In this document: positions 13,834-22,237 of the stretch, piece by piece
How positions within the stretch are numbered: the stretch's first letter is position 1
Layout: every line of letters starts with the position of its first letter
From: Capnocytophaga sp. oral taxon 338 str. F0234
GTDB lineage: Bacteria > Bacteroidota > Bacteroidia > Flavobacteriales > Flavobacteriaceae
DNA length: 64,000 nucleotides
Direction: 5' to 3'
Assembly (NCBI RefSeq): GCF_000192225.1
Contig: NZ_GL872413.1
Location: 776,714 to 840,713 of the forward strand
Made by a program: the position numbers and the translations under genes
Notes under the pieces: model-generated
Seen by the model: only the letters and a program-made list of their open reading frames with translations
Database searches by the model: none
What the model was told of the DNA's origin: nothing

Positions 13834-14685
13834 TTATGGCTTTTCAGATGTTAGTGAAGGAGAGGCATTATAGCCACCCACAAACCATTCCTTTTTTTCG
13901 CTATCATGTCTTAGAATCTCTACAGATGAATTATCCTTGACATAGAAAAAATAAGTGAAGTTTTGATATGTAAACCTAAACAGATAAGAAATTGCTACAT
14001 TATCAGGGGCTAATTTGAGCCTTATGAGTAGCTTTTTTATAAAAAGAGAAGTTTCTTTGTCTTCTTTTAGAGTTTCAAAGTCTTTGTTTATATCAGAAAT
14101 ACATTTTCCAAGCGTATTATCAGGAATGTAGTCATACATTTCATTGGTTTTAGCGTTAAAATAGCCTAATATGTTGGCTTTATTACCGTATTGTTGTCCT
14201 GCATCTATATGAAAATAGAATATACCTTTATATTCTTTGGATCCCATACTATGTGCAAGATATCCGAAAGCTCCCGTATGAGGGTATAATCCTATGTAAT
14301 AGGTCTTGTGTGTCTTAGTAGTTAGGTCGAAACTTACTGCACTTACAAATCCCCAAAAAGAATGAAAGACAAGTAGTTTGTTGTCCAAGTGAAATCCTTT
14401 GATGATATTATAAGTATGATATACTCCTTCTCCTAAATATTTACTTGTTGCCCAATTAGAGTCCTTTTTTAAAGTAGAGACAAATATTTTAGTTGCTTCT
14501 CCTGATTTTTTATCTATATAAAGTGTACGGAATTCGGTTTTTTCTGTATCGGAGTCATCTCTGACTAATCGTAGGGAAAAATCCTCGAAATCTTGTTTGT
14601 AGATGGTATCTATACTTGTCTTAGTTTGACTAAATATATTTTGAGAATAGTTAAGCATAAAGATTAAGAATAGGAATGTTTTCAT
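13834..14685 (-). CDS. Secreted protein of unknown function
   Basis: This is a 283-aa protein with a signal peptide (KTFLFLIFMLNYSQNIFSQ, cleavage at about residue 19). The mature part has repeated aromatic strand-like stretches (for example VYHTYNIIKGFHLDNKLLVF) that suggest a beta-propeller or beta-sandwich, but I recognise no family. It has no lipobox. It diverges from the DUF1016 nuclease gene; only 22 nt separate the two start codons, so any promoter of one must lie inside the other gene or be very compact. It ends in a hairpin of the CCCCGC family. Confidence 0.65.
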   Translation of the reverse strand: MKTFLFLIFMLNYSQNIFSQTKTSIDTIYKQDFEDFSLRLVRDDSDTEKTEFRTLYIDKKSGEATKIFVSTLKKDSNWATSKYLGEGVYHTYNIIKGFHLDNKLLVFHSFWGFVSAVSFDLTTKTHKTYYIGLYPHTGAFGYLAHSMGSKEYKGIFYFHIDAGQQYGNKANILGYFNAKTNEMYDYIPDNTLGKCISDINKDFETLKEDKETSLFIKKLLIRLKLAPDNVAISYLFRFTYQNFTYFFYVKDNSSVEILRHDSEKKEWFVGGYNASPSLTSEKP

Positions 14686-14707
14686 AGGCTAATTTTTAGA
14701 AGATTAT

Positions 14708-15745
14708 ATGAGCTTAAATAATATATCACTCACATCAGTGGAATACCTGAATTTTAGAGATGAGATAACCAAGCGCATTCGCTCCGTACAATATGAGGCT
14801 TTGAAAGCTGTCAATAAGGAGATGATGACTCTTTATTGGGAAATAGGTAGGCGTATTACTGAACAACAGAAAGCACTTGGTTGGGGAAAATCAGTTGTGG
14901 AAACACTCTCCCAAGATATTCAAAAGGAGTTTCCTGGAATAAGAGGATTTGGAGTTTCTAATATGTGGGATATGGCGCGATTTTATACTGAATATCAATC
15001 AAATAAAATTCTCCAACCATTAGTTGGAGAAATTAGTTGGTCGAAACATATTGTTATTCTAACCAAATGTAAAGAAACACAACAAAGGCAGTTCTATATC
15101 TTAGCAACTAAAAAATATGGATGGACAAAGGATGTACTGATACACAAGATTGAATTGAAAATATATGAAAGTTTTCTGCTTGGACAAACTAACTTCAATA
15201 CTACCCTGCCTGAAAATATCCGTAATCAAGCTATCTTTGCTGTAAAGGATGAGTATATGCTGGATTTTATAGAGTTAAGTGAGGAGCATTCAGAATATGA
15301 GTTAGAACAAGCAATTATCAAAAATATTCGGGCTTTTCTGATGGAATTTGGTACAGATTTTTCATTTATTGGTAATCAGTTTCGGTTGGAGGTAGATGGG
15401 AAAGAGTACTTTATTGACCTATTGCTCTATAATCGTCGCTTGCAGGCAATGATAGCAGTGGAACTTAAAATTGGAGAATTCAAACCTGAATATAAAGGGA
15501 AAATGGAATTTTACCTCAATGTACTGAATGAAACGATTAAGTTGCCTCATGAATCTCCGGCTATTGGTATCATTATTTGTAAATCCAAAAGTAGGACAAT
15601 TGTAGAATATGCTCTCAAGACTTCGACAATGCCTATAGGCGTAGCGACCTATAGCCTTTCCCCAGAATTACCTGATGCCTATAAAGAACTACTTCCTGCT
15701 TCTGAGGATATAGCTAAGAAATTAGAAGTTCTTATTAAAGAGTAA
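14708..15745 (+). CDS. PDDEXK nuclease of the DUF1016 (YhcG) family
   Basis: The 345-aa protein has both halves of the DUF1016 family. The N-terminal helical region includes YWEIGRRITEQQ and WGKSVVETLSQDIQKEFP. The C-terminal nuclease has YFIDLLLYNRRLQAMIAVELKIGEFKPEY, in which Asp and the ExK-type ELK form the active site. It continues with KGKMEFYLNVLNE and PAIGIIICKSK. Family members are PD-(D/E)XK proteins often encoded next to type I restriction genes. Here no such genes are adjacent, so it is an orphan. The frame is complete and uses ATG 14708. It is convergent with the AlkD-like gene, with 9 bp between the stops and no hairpin. Confidence 0.88.
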   Translation: MSLNNISLTSVEYLNFRDEITKRIRSVQYEALKAVNKEMMTLYWEIGRRITEQQKALGWGKSVVETLSQDIQKEFPGIRGFGVSNMWDMARFYTEYQSNKILQPLVGEISWSKHIVILTKCKETQQRQFYILATKKYGWTKDVLIHKIELKIYESFLLGQTNFNTTLPENIRNQAIFAVKDEYMLDFIELSEEHSEYELEQAIIKNIRAFLMEFGTDFSFIGNQFRLEVDGKEYFIDLLLYNRRLQAMIAVELKIGEFKPEYKGKMEFYLNVLNETIKLPHESPAIGIIICKSKSRTIVEYALKTSTMPIGVATYSLSPELPDAYKELLPASEDIAKKLEVLIKE

Positions 15746-15754
15746 AACAGTTCT

Positions 15755-16447
15755 CTAAACCCTCCACTTCGCTAGCATCTCCTTCACTTCTTCCGAAATT
15801 CTCCTACTTTCGCGGGCTTTTTGGATGGTTTTGTTTTGGACAAAGGGGGAGAGAGTTTGGCTTTGGATAAGAGGTAGGGTTGCCTCGTACTGCTTGGCCA
15901 AGGCAGTGGCAAGATACCAAGCAATCATCATATTGACATAATATTCGTCTGACTGGATATTGGCGACAAGGGAGAGCATTTCGCTCTCAAAGTAGTCGTC
16001 TAAATAATAGGACAACAGCAGCCCTATGCCATAGCGAATGGTGTAGGGCTGTGGGCTTTTGAGCCACTGGAGGATATGGGTATAGGTCTCCTTCGGATAC
16101 TTTTGGAAGAGTTTAGGGGAAAAGGTGTCACACACCGCCCAATTGTCTATATAGGGTAGGAAGGCTTCGGTATAGGCGATGGTCTGGTCGAAGGTTTTGA
16201 CTTGTTCTATGAGAAAGCCATGTAATAGGTTTTCCTCATGGTAGTAGTGGGGAAGTGAGTTGAGAAACAGTGCTACGGCTTCGGGCTGTTGCTTAGTGAG
16301 GTCTTTTGCTTCTTTGCGTAGAGCAGGCAGGCGTACCCCTATGATACGCTCACGGGAGAGAGTAGGGATGAGCTTATGGGTGAAATCACCATAGGGGACA
16401 TCTTGCAAGGCAAATAACAAGGAGGTAAAGGAGCTGTCTTGTGGCAT
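15755..16447 (-). CDS. AlkD-like DNA alkylation repair protein
   Basis: The product (230 aa from ATG 16447) is a HEAT-like repeat protein of the DNA alkylation repair family. It has RIIGVRLPALRKEAKDL near the N-terminus, HEENLLHGFLI, the conserved DNWAVCDTFSPKLF, and IRYGIGLLLSYYLDDYF. AlkD-type glycosylases remove N3/N7-alkylated purines without base flipping. The Trp and Asp in the DNWAVCD segment correspond to the conserved catalytic cleft region. I reject the upstream TTG start at 16474, because it lies within the -7 element TACCTTTG at 16479-16472. Enzymatic activity is probable, but many family members are uncharacterised. Confidence 0.85.
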   Translation of the reverse strand: MPQDSSFTSLLFALQDVPYGDFTHKLIPTLSRERIIGVRLPALRKEAKDLTKQQPEAVALFLNSLPHYYHEENLLHGFLIEQVKTFDQTIAYTEAFLPYIDNWAVCDTFSPKLFQKYPKETYTHILQWLKSPQPYTIRYGIGLLLSYYLDDYFESEMLSLVANIQSDEYYVNMMIAWYLATALAKQYEATLPLIQSQTLSPFVQNKTIQKARESRRISEEVKEMLAKWRV

Positions 16448-16471
16448 GAAAGGACGGTTTGTTAGAGAAGA

Positions 16472-16479
16472 CAAAGGTA
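16472..16479 (-). promoter_or_regulatory. -7 promoter element that decides the AlkD-like start
   Basis: The minus strand reads TACCTTTG, 24 nt before ATG 16447. A longer frame could start at a TTG inside this element, which is not plausible. Confidence 0.6.
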
Positions 16480-16522
16480 CAAAAAAATAACAGTTTTTCG
16501 TGGTAATTCTCTATTAATTTCG

Positions 16523-16530
16523 TACATTTG
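16523..16530 (+). promoter_or_regulatory. -7 promoter element upstream of the ApbE operon
   Basis: TACATTTG matches TAnnTTTG, 64 nt before the start codon at 16595. It is divergent from the AlkD-like promoter. Confidence 0.5.
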
Positions 16531-16539
16531 CCCTTTGAT

Positions 16540-16570
16540 CAGTAGCCAGTAGTCAGAGGTCAGTAGTTAG
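16540..16570. repeat. Short imperfect CAGTAG tandem repeats in the 5' leader
   Basis: Four degenerate units of the type AGTAGYCAG follow one another between the promoter element and the start codon at 16595. They lie outside coding sequence. No function is evident; length could vary by slippage. Confidence 0.4.
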
Positions 16571-16594
16571 CCCACAGCCATTAACAATAAAGAA

Positions 16595-16954
16595 ATGCCA
16601 CTAACGGAACAAGAATTACATAATTTAGCGATGAATATCGTAGGAGAGGCCTTGCAGGAGCTAGGTTGGGAGTTTCTCTTGGTCAATAGTAACCGCAAAA
16701 AGAACCCTCAGTTTGTCTGTATAGACCCCCAAGGGCAAAGGAGCTTTATCATAGTACGACCTATTTTGCAGGGAGACGATCCTGATGTGTATGACCCTAT
16801 TCTGATGGAGGTAGTGTGCCGAAAGGCTCAAGAACATAAGGCGGATACCTATTGGGCAGGAGTTGGGCTCTATGATATATCGGACAAAAAGGCTCCCTTA
16901 GAGAAAGGAAAATCATATCAAGTAGAATTTAGAGGATTATTAAAGATTGAATAA
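16595..16954 (+). CDS. Small conserved protein paired with ApbE
   Basis: This is a 119-aa soluble protein with alternating strands and helices and no signal peptide. In flavobacterial genomes a protein of this size directly in front of apbE is often labelled Na(+)-translocating NADH-quinone reductase subunit F. However, it has none of the FAD, NAD or 2Fe-2S motifs of real NqrF, so that name should not be used. The apbE ATG starts on the base right after its TAA stop, so the two are tightly coupled. A role linked to flavin transfer, for example presenting or handling the FMN acceptor, is an inference from context only. Confidence 0.65.
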   Translation: MPLTEQELHNLAMNIVGEALQELGWEFLLVNSNRKKNPQFVCIDPQGQRSFIIVRPILQGDDPDVYDPILMEVVCRKAQEHKADTYWAGVGLYDISDKKAPLEKGKSYQVEFRGLLKIE

Positions 16955-17998
16955 ATGAAATATCTGTACTGCCTATTGGTAACAGTGTTGTTACTTGCTT
17001 GTCAACATACAAATAAGGAAAATGTCTATTATATACGTGGTGAGGCACAGGGTACCACCTATGGGATTACCTATATTGCTCAGAGACCTATAGAGAAAGT
17101 TGCGGTGGATTCTATTCTGCGAGTGATAGACTTATCCATGTCTACCTATATAGACAACTCGCTGATTAGCAGGATCAACAAAGAGGAGAACTTACCTATA
17201 GATCCACATTTTGAAAAGGTTATTTCAGCTTCTTTTGATATATATAAACAGAGCAATGGCGCCTTTGACCCTTCTATAGGACAGTTGATCAACGCTTGGG
17301 GCTTTGGCAAAAAGGAGAACCACACTCCGCCAACTCAAAAGCAGATAGATAGTCTACTCTCCCTTACAGGCATGGATAAGGTACATGTGGTGTCTACCTC
17401 CAAGGGTACCTTTATAGAGAAGGATAATCCTTATATACAATTGAATTTCAATGCGATAGCGCAAGGCTATACCTCCGATGTGATTGCTGATTATTTTCTT
17501 TCCAAGCACATTACCAACTTTATTGTAGAGGTAGGAGGGGAGCTTGTTATTCATGGGCAAAATACCCTCAAAGGCAAGTCTTGGACGATAGGTATAGACA
17601 ATCCTTTGCAAGAACCTGATGAAGACAGGGAAATTGTCGCCACAGTGGAGCTAACTAATTGTGGTTTGGCTACTTCGGGTAATTATCGTAAGCTATGGAC
17701 GGATTCGCTCACCGGGCAGAAGTATGTGCATACTATTAATCCTAAGACAGGTCGTCCACAGCCAAGTAACCTGCTGAGTGCTACTGTGATAGCTCCTTCG
17801 GCTATGCTCGCCGATGGATATGCTACAACGCTTATGGCTTTGGGAGGGGTGGAGGTAGCCAAGGCATTCCTTAAAGAACATAAGGAACTTAAAGCAGTGC
17901 TACTCTATTCTGATGAAGTACATAAGGGACAGATACAAAGGTATGTAACAGAGAACTTTAAAGTGGAATTTGAAAAAGCAACGGTGTCCGGAAACTGA
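16955..17998 (+). CDS. apbE: FAD:protein FMN transferase (ApbE), lipoprotein
   Basis: The 347-aa protein is a periplasmic flavin transferase that attaches FMN by a phosphodiester bond to Thr/Ser of target proteins such as NqrB/NqrC and RnfG. The N-terminus is a lipoprotein signal ending in LLLAC with Cys16. Family motifs are present: AQGTTYGITY near residue 32, the FAD-binding LNFNAIAQGYTSD and VEVGGELV, HTINPKTGRP, and the Mg-binding ADGYATTLMALG with Asp and Thr residues. Length is normal. It abuts the preceding small gene with no gap. No nqr or rnf genes are in this window, so the acceptor must be encoded elsewhere. Confidence 0.92.
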   Translation: MKYLYCLLVTVLLLACQHTNKENVYYIRGEAQGTTYGITYIAQRPIEKVAVDSILRVIDLSMSTYIDNSLISRINKEENLPIDPHFEKVISASFDIYKQSNGAFDPSIGQLINAWGFGKKENHTPPTQKQIDSLLSLTGMDKVHVVSTSKGTFIEKDNPYIQLNFNAIAQGYTSDVIADYFLSKHITNFIVEVGGELVIHGQNTLKGKSWTIGIDNPLQEPDEDREIVATVELTNCGLATSGNYRKLWTDSLTGQKYVHTINPKTGRPQPSNLLSATVIAPSAMLADGYATTLMALGGVEVAKAFLKEHKELKAVLLYSDEVHKGQIQRYVTENFKVEFEKATVSGN

Positions 17999-18015
17999 CT
18001 TTTAACAAATAAGCA

Positions 18016-18046
18016 TTTGTTAGTTTCATTTTTATTATTACCTTTG
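18016..18046 (+). promoter_or_regulatory. Promoter of the first yceI gene
   Basis: TTTG (18016-18019) and TACCTTTG (18039-18046) are separated by 19 nt, an ideal Bacteroidota promoter. The start codon follows 26 nt downstream. Confidence 0.7.
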
Positions 18047-18072
18047 CCAAAGATAATAAATTATAGATTTTT

Positions 18073-18639
18073 ATGAGGAAATTACTAAACATTTTGATTT
18101 TACTTATAGCAACGGTTGCTATGGGACAAACAAAAAAACTTCAATTGGAAAGTAGTAACCTTCGATGGGAAGCGAAGAAAGTAATAGCCGGTGGACATAA
18201 GGGTACACTTACCTTTAAGTCCGGAGAGCTTATCTACAAAAATAACGAACTCGTAGGAGGTTCTCTCATAGTGGATATGAATTCCTTAGCAATTACTGAT
18301 GAAGGAATGGATGCCAAAGGGAAGGCTAATTTGGTAAAGCATCTTAAGTCCGATGATTTCTTTTCCGTGAAGAAGTATGCCACTGCTTCTTTGATGATTA
18401 AGGAGGTAACTAAGATCCAGAATGGCTATAAGGCTCAAGGTGAGTTAACTATAAAAGGGATTACAAAACCTTTAGATTTTGAACTGTTCAGAACGGCTAC
18501 AGAAGGGCTTTCTTCAACTGTTGATATTGATCGTACACAGTTTGGTATTAAGTATGGTTCAGGGAGCTTCTTCTCTAATTTAGGAGATAAGGCGATTGAG
18601 GACAAATTTACTATTTATGTATATCTCTCTGTAAATTAG
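18073..18639 (+). CDS. YceI-family periplasmic lipocalin-like protein
   Basis: The 188-aa protein has a signal peptide (ends VAMGQ) and a YceI fold. Signature parts are SSNLRWEAKKVIAGGHKGTLTFKSGEL, GGSLIVDMNSLAITD, LVKHLKSDDFFSVKKYATA, GELTIKGITKPLDFEL and the last strand DRTQFGIKYGSGSF. YceI proteins are extended beta-barrels that bind polyisoprenoids or related lipids in the periplasm. It is related to the next gene, and the pair probably arose by duplication. It has its own promoter and is followed by a hairpin, so it is mainly transcribed alone. The ligand is unknown. Confidence 0.88.
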   Translation: MRKLLNILILLIATVAMGQTKKLQLESSNLRWEAKKVIAGGHKGTLTFKSGELIYKNNELVGGSLIVDMNSLAITDEGMDAKGKANLVKHLKSDDFFSVKKYATASLMIKEVTKIQNGYKAQGELTIKGITKPLDFELFRTATEGLSSTVDIDRTQFGIKYGSGSFFSNLGDKAIEDKFTIYVYLSVN

Positions 18640-18671
18640 ATTGGTTTATTGAGTTTTTCATATTTAAGAAA

Positions 18672-18699
18672 ACCTTTGGTAAGAACTTTTACCAAAGGT
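18672..18699 (+). terminator. Hairpin between the two yceI genes
   Basis: ACCTTTGGTA (18672-18681) pairs perfectly with TACCAAAGGT (18690-18699). The T run after it is weak, so termination may be partial. Confidence 0.6.
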
Positions 18700-18723
18700 A
18701 TTTCATTCTAACCCTATTGAATA

Positions 18724-19419
18724 ATGAGAAAGATTATTAATATATTCCTATTAACAGCTTTTTTACTTTGCTACTCTGTAGAAGGACAAGTGAAAAAAAA
18801 AGATAAGCCCAGAACATCCCAAACTGATAAAAAAAGAAATCCTAAAAAAACAATTACTTCCAATGCTAATAAAGGAAAAAGAGGGAAGGTAGTTTCTAAA
18901 AAACCAGTTTCTTATCCTATAGATATACAATCAAGTAGTATACAATGGACAGGAAAGAAAGTAATAGGGGCTTCACATCAAGGAGTACTTTCTTTCAAAT
19001 CAGGACATTTGTTTCTTACTAAGGAAGGAAAGCTCAAAGGAGGTCGCCTGTTGGTGGATATGACCTCTATTGAAGTACTTGATCTTACGGATAATCGTAA
19101 GAATAAGTTAGAGGAACACCTCAAATCTGGTGATTTTTTTGCCACAAAAGAGTACCCTGTAGCCACTCTTGTGATGAAGGGTGTTACGGAAAAACCTAAT
19201 AAAAGCTATCAAGTGCAGGCAGAAATGACTATCAGAGGGGTTACCAAACCGATTACTTTTTCCCTTTCCCCTGCTATTGCGAACCGGAGCTTTCAAGCCT
19301 CTCTTTCTATAGATAGAACCGAATATGGAGTAAGCTTTGCTGCAGAGAGTTTCTCTGATTATTTGGGAGATAAGGCAATTGACAAATTTTTCTCCCTTAA
19401 TGTAACTATTATTTACTAA
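18724..19419 (+). CDS. YceI-family protein with Lys-rich N-terminal linker
   Basis: This 231-aa paralogue of the preceding protein has a signal peptide, then about 45 residues rich in Lys, Arg, Ser and Thr (residues 22-66) before the YceI domain. The domain carries IQWTGKKVIGASHQGVLSFKSG, GGRLLVDMTSIEVLD, LEEHLKSGDFFATKEYP and AEMTIRGVTKPITFSL. The basic linker is absent from the first copy and could contact anionic surfaces or nucleic acid; that is inference. The polA start follows 18 nt later, so yceI2, polA and the GrpB gene are likely one operon. Confidence 0.88.
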   Translation: MRKIINIFLLTAFLLCYSVEGQVKKKDKPRTSQTDKKRNPKKTITSNANKGKRGKVVSKKPVSYPIDIQSSSIQWTGKKVIGASHQGVLSFKSGHLFLTKEGKLKGGRLLVDMTSIEVLDLTDNRKNKLEEHLKSGDFFATKEYPVATLVMKGVTEKPNKSYQVQAEMTIRGVTKPITFSLSPAIANRSFQASLSIDRTEYGVSFAAESFSDYLGDKAIDKFFSLNVTIIY

Positions 19420-19437
19420 CTAAGTAGCCTCTTAAGA

Positions 19438-22227
19438 ATGAAAAAATTATTTTTGTTAGATGCTTATGCCTTGATATTTAGAGGATATTATGCCTTTATC
19501 AAGAATCCTCGTATCAACTCTAAAGGAATGAATACCTCTGCCATAGTAGGTTTTATGAACTCCCTTTTAGAGGTTATTCGCAAGGAACAACCTCATCTTC
19601 TGGCAGTGTGTTTCGATAAGGGAGGTAGCCAACAGCGTTTGGCTATCTTTGATCAATATAAGGCTAACCGAGAGGAAACACCAGAGGCAATTCGTTTTGC
19701 GATTCCTTATATCCATCAGATTCTTAAGGCGATGCAGATTCCTATCATCGAAAAAGAAGGTTATGAGGCTGATGACATTATAGGTACTCTCGCCAAGCAA
19801 GCTGAAAAACAAGGATATACTGTATATATGGTAACTCCTGATAAGGACTATGGACAATTGGTAAGTCCTAATATCTTTATGTATAAGCCTGCACGAGGAG
19901 GTAAGGATACTGAAATATGGGGAGTAGAAGAAGTTAAGGAGAATTTTGGTGTAGATACCCCTGAACAAGTAATAGACCTTTTGGGGATGATGGGGGATGC
20001 GGTAGATAATATACCAGGACTGCCTGGAGTAGGAGAAAAAACGGCTCAAAAACTTCTTAAAGAGTTCGGTTCTATGGAAAATCTTTTAGCAAATACGGAT
20101 AAGCTCAAAGGGAAACTACGTGAAAATATTCAGGCAAATAAGGATAAAGGTATTCTTTCCAAGACACTTGCACGTATTATCTTGGATGTTCCTGTAAGTT
20201 TTGATGAAAAAGACTTTGAACTTTCCTCTCCTAAGATGGAGGAGATCATCCCTCTTTTTGACCAGTTAGAGTTCCGTACCATGCTCACTACTCTGCAAAA
20301 GGCTTTCACAAAAGAGGAAACTCAACCCAACTTATTTTCTATAGGACAAAAAGCGACCAATAGTAGTATGATTACTAATCCTACACTCTTTGATATGGAA
20401 AGTATAAAGAGGCTAAAAACAATCAAGGAAGTGCCGCATGAGTATCAATTACTTACAACACAGACGGAAGTAGAAGCCTTATTACCTGAGCTTTTAGCAC
20501 AAAAAGAGATATGTTTTGATACAGAAACTACTTCTTTAAATGAAATGGAAGCACAAATTGTAGGATTAGCGCTCTCGTATGAGATACATAAAGGCTATTA
20601 TATTCTTTTCCCAGAGGATTTCTCTCTTGCTAAACAATGGTTTTTACTCTTAAAACCTTTTTTTGAGAATGAAAGTATCCTTAAAATAGGGCAGAATCTT
20701 AAGTATGATTTCAAAATATTAGCGAATTATGGTATAGAGGTCAAAGGAGAGTTCTTTGATACTATGATAGCTCACTATCTACTTAATCCAGATATGCGTC
20801 ATAATATGGATTTGCTCTCGGAGGCTTACTTGGGATACAGCCCAATTTCTATTGAGACCCTCATAGGCAAGAAAGGCAAGGGACAACTTACCATGCGGGC
20901 TGTACCTGCTGAATTACAAAAGGAATATGCGGTAGAGGATACGGATGTAACCTTACAACTTAAGCATGTTTTCCTTCCTCTGCTTGAGAAAGACCAAATG
21001 CTTTCACTTTTTAGGAAGGTGGAGGCTCCCCTGGTAGAAGTATTGGCTCAAATGGAATATGAAGGTATTCGTGTAGATACTCATTTCCTTGCCCAGCTCT
21101 CTAAAGAGATAGCAGCAGACCTTATAGGACTTGAAAAAACTATTTTTTCTCAAGCAGAAGAATCTTTTAATCTCTCTTCCCCTAAGCAATTAGGAGATAT
21201 CCTTTTTGAAAAATTGAAACTACTAAGTAAGCCTAAAAAGACTAAAACTGGACAATATGCGACCTCTGAAGAGGTACTCTCAGAGTTGGCTTCCAAGCAT
21301 GAAATTGTTGCTAATGTACTTGAATTCCGTGCCTTGCAAAAACTCCAAAGTACTTATATAGAAGCCCTTCCTCGTGAGGTAAATCCTCATACCGGACGTA
21401 TCCATACAACTTTTATGCAAGCAGTTACTGCTACGGGTAGGCTTAGTAGCAACCAACCTAATTTGCAAAACATTCCTATTCGTACCCCTCGTGGAAGTCA
21501 AATTCGTAAAGCCTTTGTGCCTCGTAATGAGGATTATACGCTTCTCTCTGCGGACTATTCTCAGATAGAGCTCCGTATTATTGCAGCATTAAGTGAGGAA
21601 GATCACATGATAGAAGCCTTTCTTGAGGGGCAGGATATTCATCGCTCCACTGCAGCTAAGGTCTTTGGGGTGCCTTTGGAGGCGGTAACCAAAGAGCAGC
21701 GTAGCCATGCCAAGACGGTTAATTTTGGAATTATCTATGGAGTATCTGCTATAGGATTGAGCCAGCAAACCTCCCTTAGTCGTAGCCAAAGTAAGGAACT
21801 TATTGACACTTATTATCAAACCTATCCTAAACTCAAAACCTATATAGAAAAGCAGATTTTCTTTGCTCGTGAACATGGTTATGTACAAACTATCCTGGGA
21901 CGCAGGCGTTATCTTCCAGATGTGTATTCTCGAAATCAAGTAGTTAGAGGAGCTGCGGAACGCAATGCTGTGAATGCTCCTATACAAGGGAGTGCTGCCG
22001 ATATTATTAAAATAGCTATGGTTCGCATCGCTCAGCGTATTCAGAAGGAAGGACTTGCTACTCGTATGCTCTTACAGGTACATGATGAACTTCTTTTTGA
22101 TGTTCCTAAAAAAGAGTTGGAAGTAGCGAAGGCTCTTATTCGTGAAGAGATGGAAAATGCTTATACTCTTATCGTTCCTCTTATCGTGGAAATAGGAACA
22201 GGAAATAATTGGTTGGAAGCACACTAA
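19438..22227 (+). CDS. polA: DNA polymerase I
   Basis: The 929-aa protein has all three PolI domains. The 5'-3' exonuclease occupies roughly residues 1-290 (starts KKLFLLDAYALIFRGYYAF; includes GYEADDIIGTLA, TPDKDYGQLV and DAVDNIPGLPGVGEKTA). The 3'-5' exonuclease spans about 330-520 and keeps acidic residues: FDTETTSL, IGQNLKYDFK and YAVEDTDVTLQ. The polymerase has motif A LSADYSQIELRI, motif B RSHAKTVNFGIIYG and motif C LQVHDELLFDV. Proofreading residues appear intact. It acts in Okazaki-fragment processing and excision repair. It lies in a probable operon after yceI2 and 10 nt before the GrpB-family gene. Confidence 0.97.
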   Translation: MKKLFLLDAYALIFRGYYAFIKNPRINSKGMNTSAIVGFMNSLLEVIRKEQPHLLAVCFDKGGSQQRLAIFDQYKANREETPEAIRFAIPYIHQILKAMQIPIIEKEGYEADDIIGTLAKQAEKQGYTVYMVTPDKDYGQLVSPNIFMYKPARGGKDTEIWGVEEVKENFGVDTPEQVIDLLGMMGDAVDNIPGLPGVGEKTAQKLLKEFGSMENLLANTDKLKGKLRENIQANKDKGILSKTLARIILDVPVSFDEKDFELSSPKMEEIIPLFDQLEFRTMLTTLQKAFTKEETQPNLFSIGQKATNSSMITNPTLFDMESIKRLKTIKEVPHEYQLLTTQTEVEALLPELLAQKEICFDTETTSLNEMEAQIVGLALSYEIHKGYYILFPEDFSLAKQWFLLLKPFFENESILKIGQNLKYDFKILANYGIEVKGEFFDTMIAHYLLNPDMRHNMDLLSEAYLGYSPISIETLIGKKGKGQLTMRAVPAELQKEYAVEDTDVTLQLKHVFLPLLEKDQMLSLFRKVEAPLVEVLAQMEYEGIRVDTHFLAQLSKEIAADLIGLEKTIFSQAEESFNLSSPKQLGDILFEKLKLLSKPKKTKTGQYATSEEVLSELASKHEIVANVLEFRALQKLQSTYIEALPREVNPHTGRIHTTFMQAVTATGRLSSNQPNLQNIPIRTPRGSQIRKAFVPRNEDYTLLSADYSQIELRIIAALSEEDHMIEAFLEGQDIHRSTAAKVFGVPLEAVTKEQRSHAKTVNFGIIYGVSAIGLSQQTSLSRSQSKELIDTYYQTYPKLKTYIEKQIFFAREHGYVQTILGRRRYLPDVYSRNQVVRGAAERNAVNAPIQGSAADIIKIAMVRIAQRIQKEGLATRMLLQVHDELLFDVPKKELEVAKALIREEMENAYTLIVPLIVEIGTGNNWLEAH

Positions 22228-22237
22228 ATAATGACTA

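Noticed and set aside
18693-18700. Minus-strand TACCTTTG between the yceI genes
   Set aside because: It is formed by the right arm of the hairpin, and no minus-strand gene follows.
19567-20049. 160-codon antisense open frame within polA
   Set aside because: It is opposite the conserved 5'-3' exonuclease and is explained by codon bias of polA.
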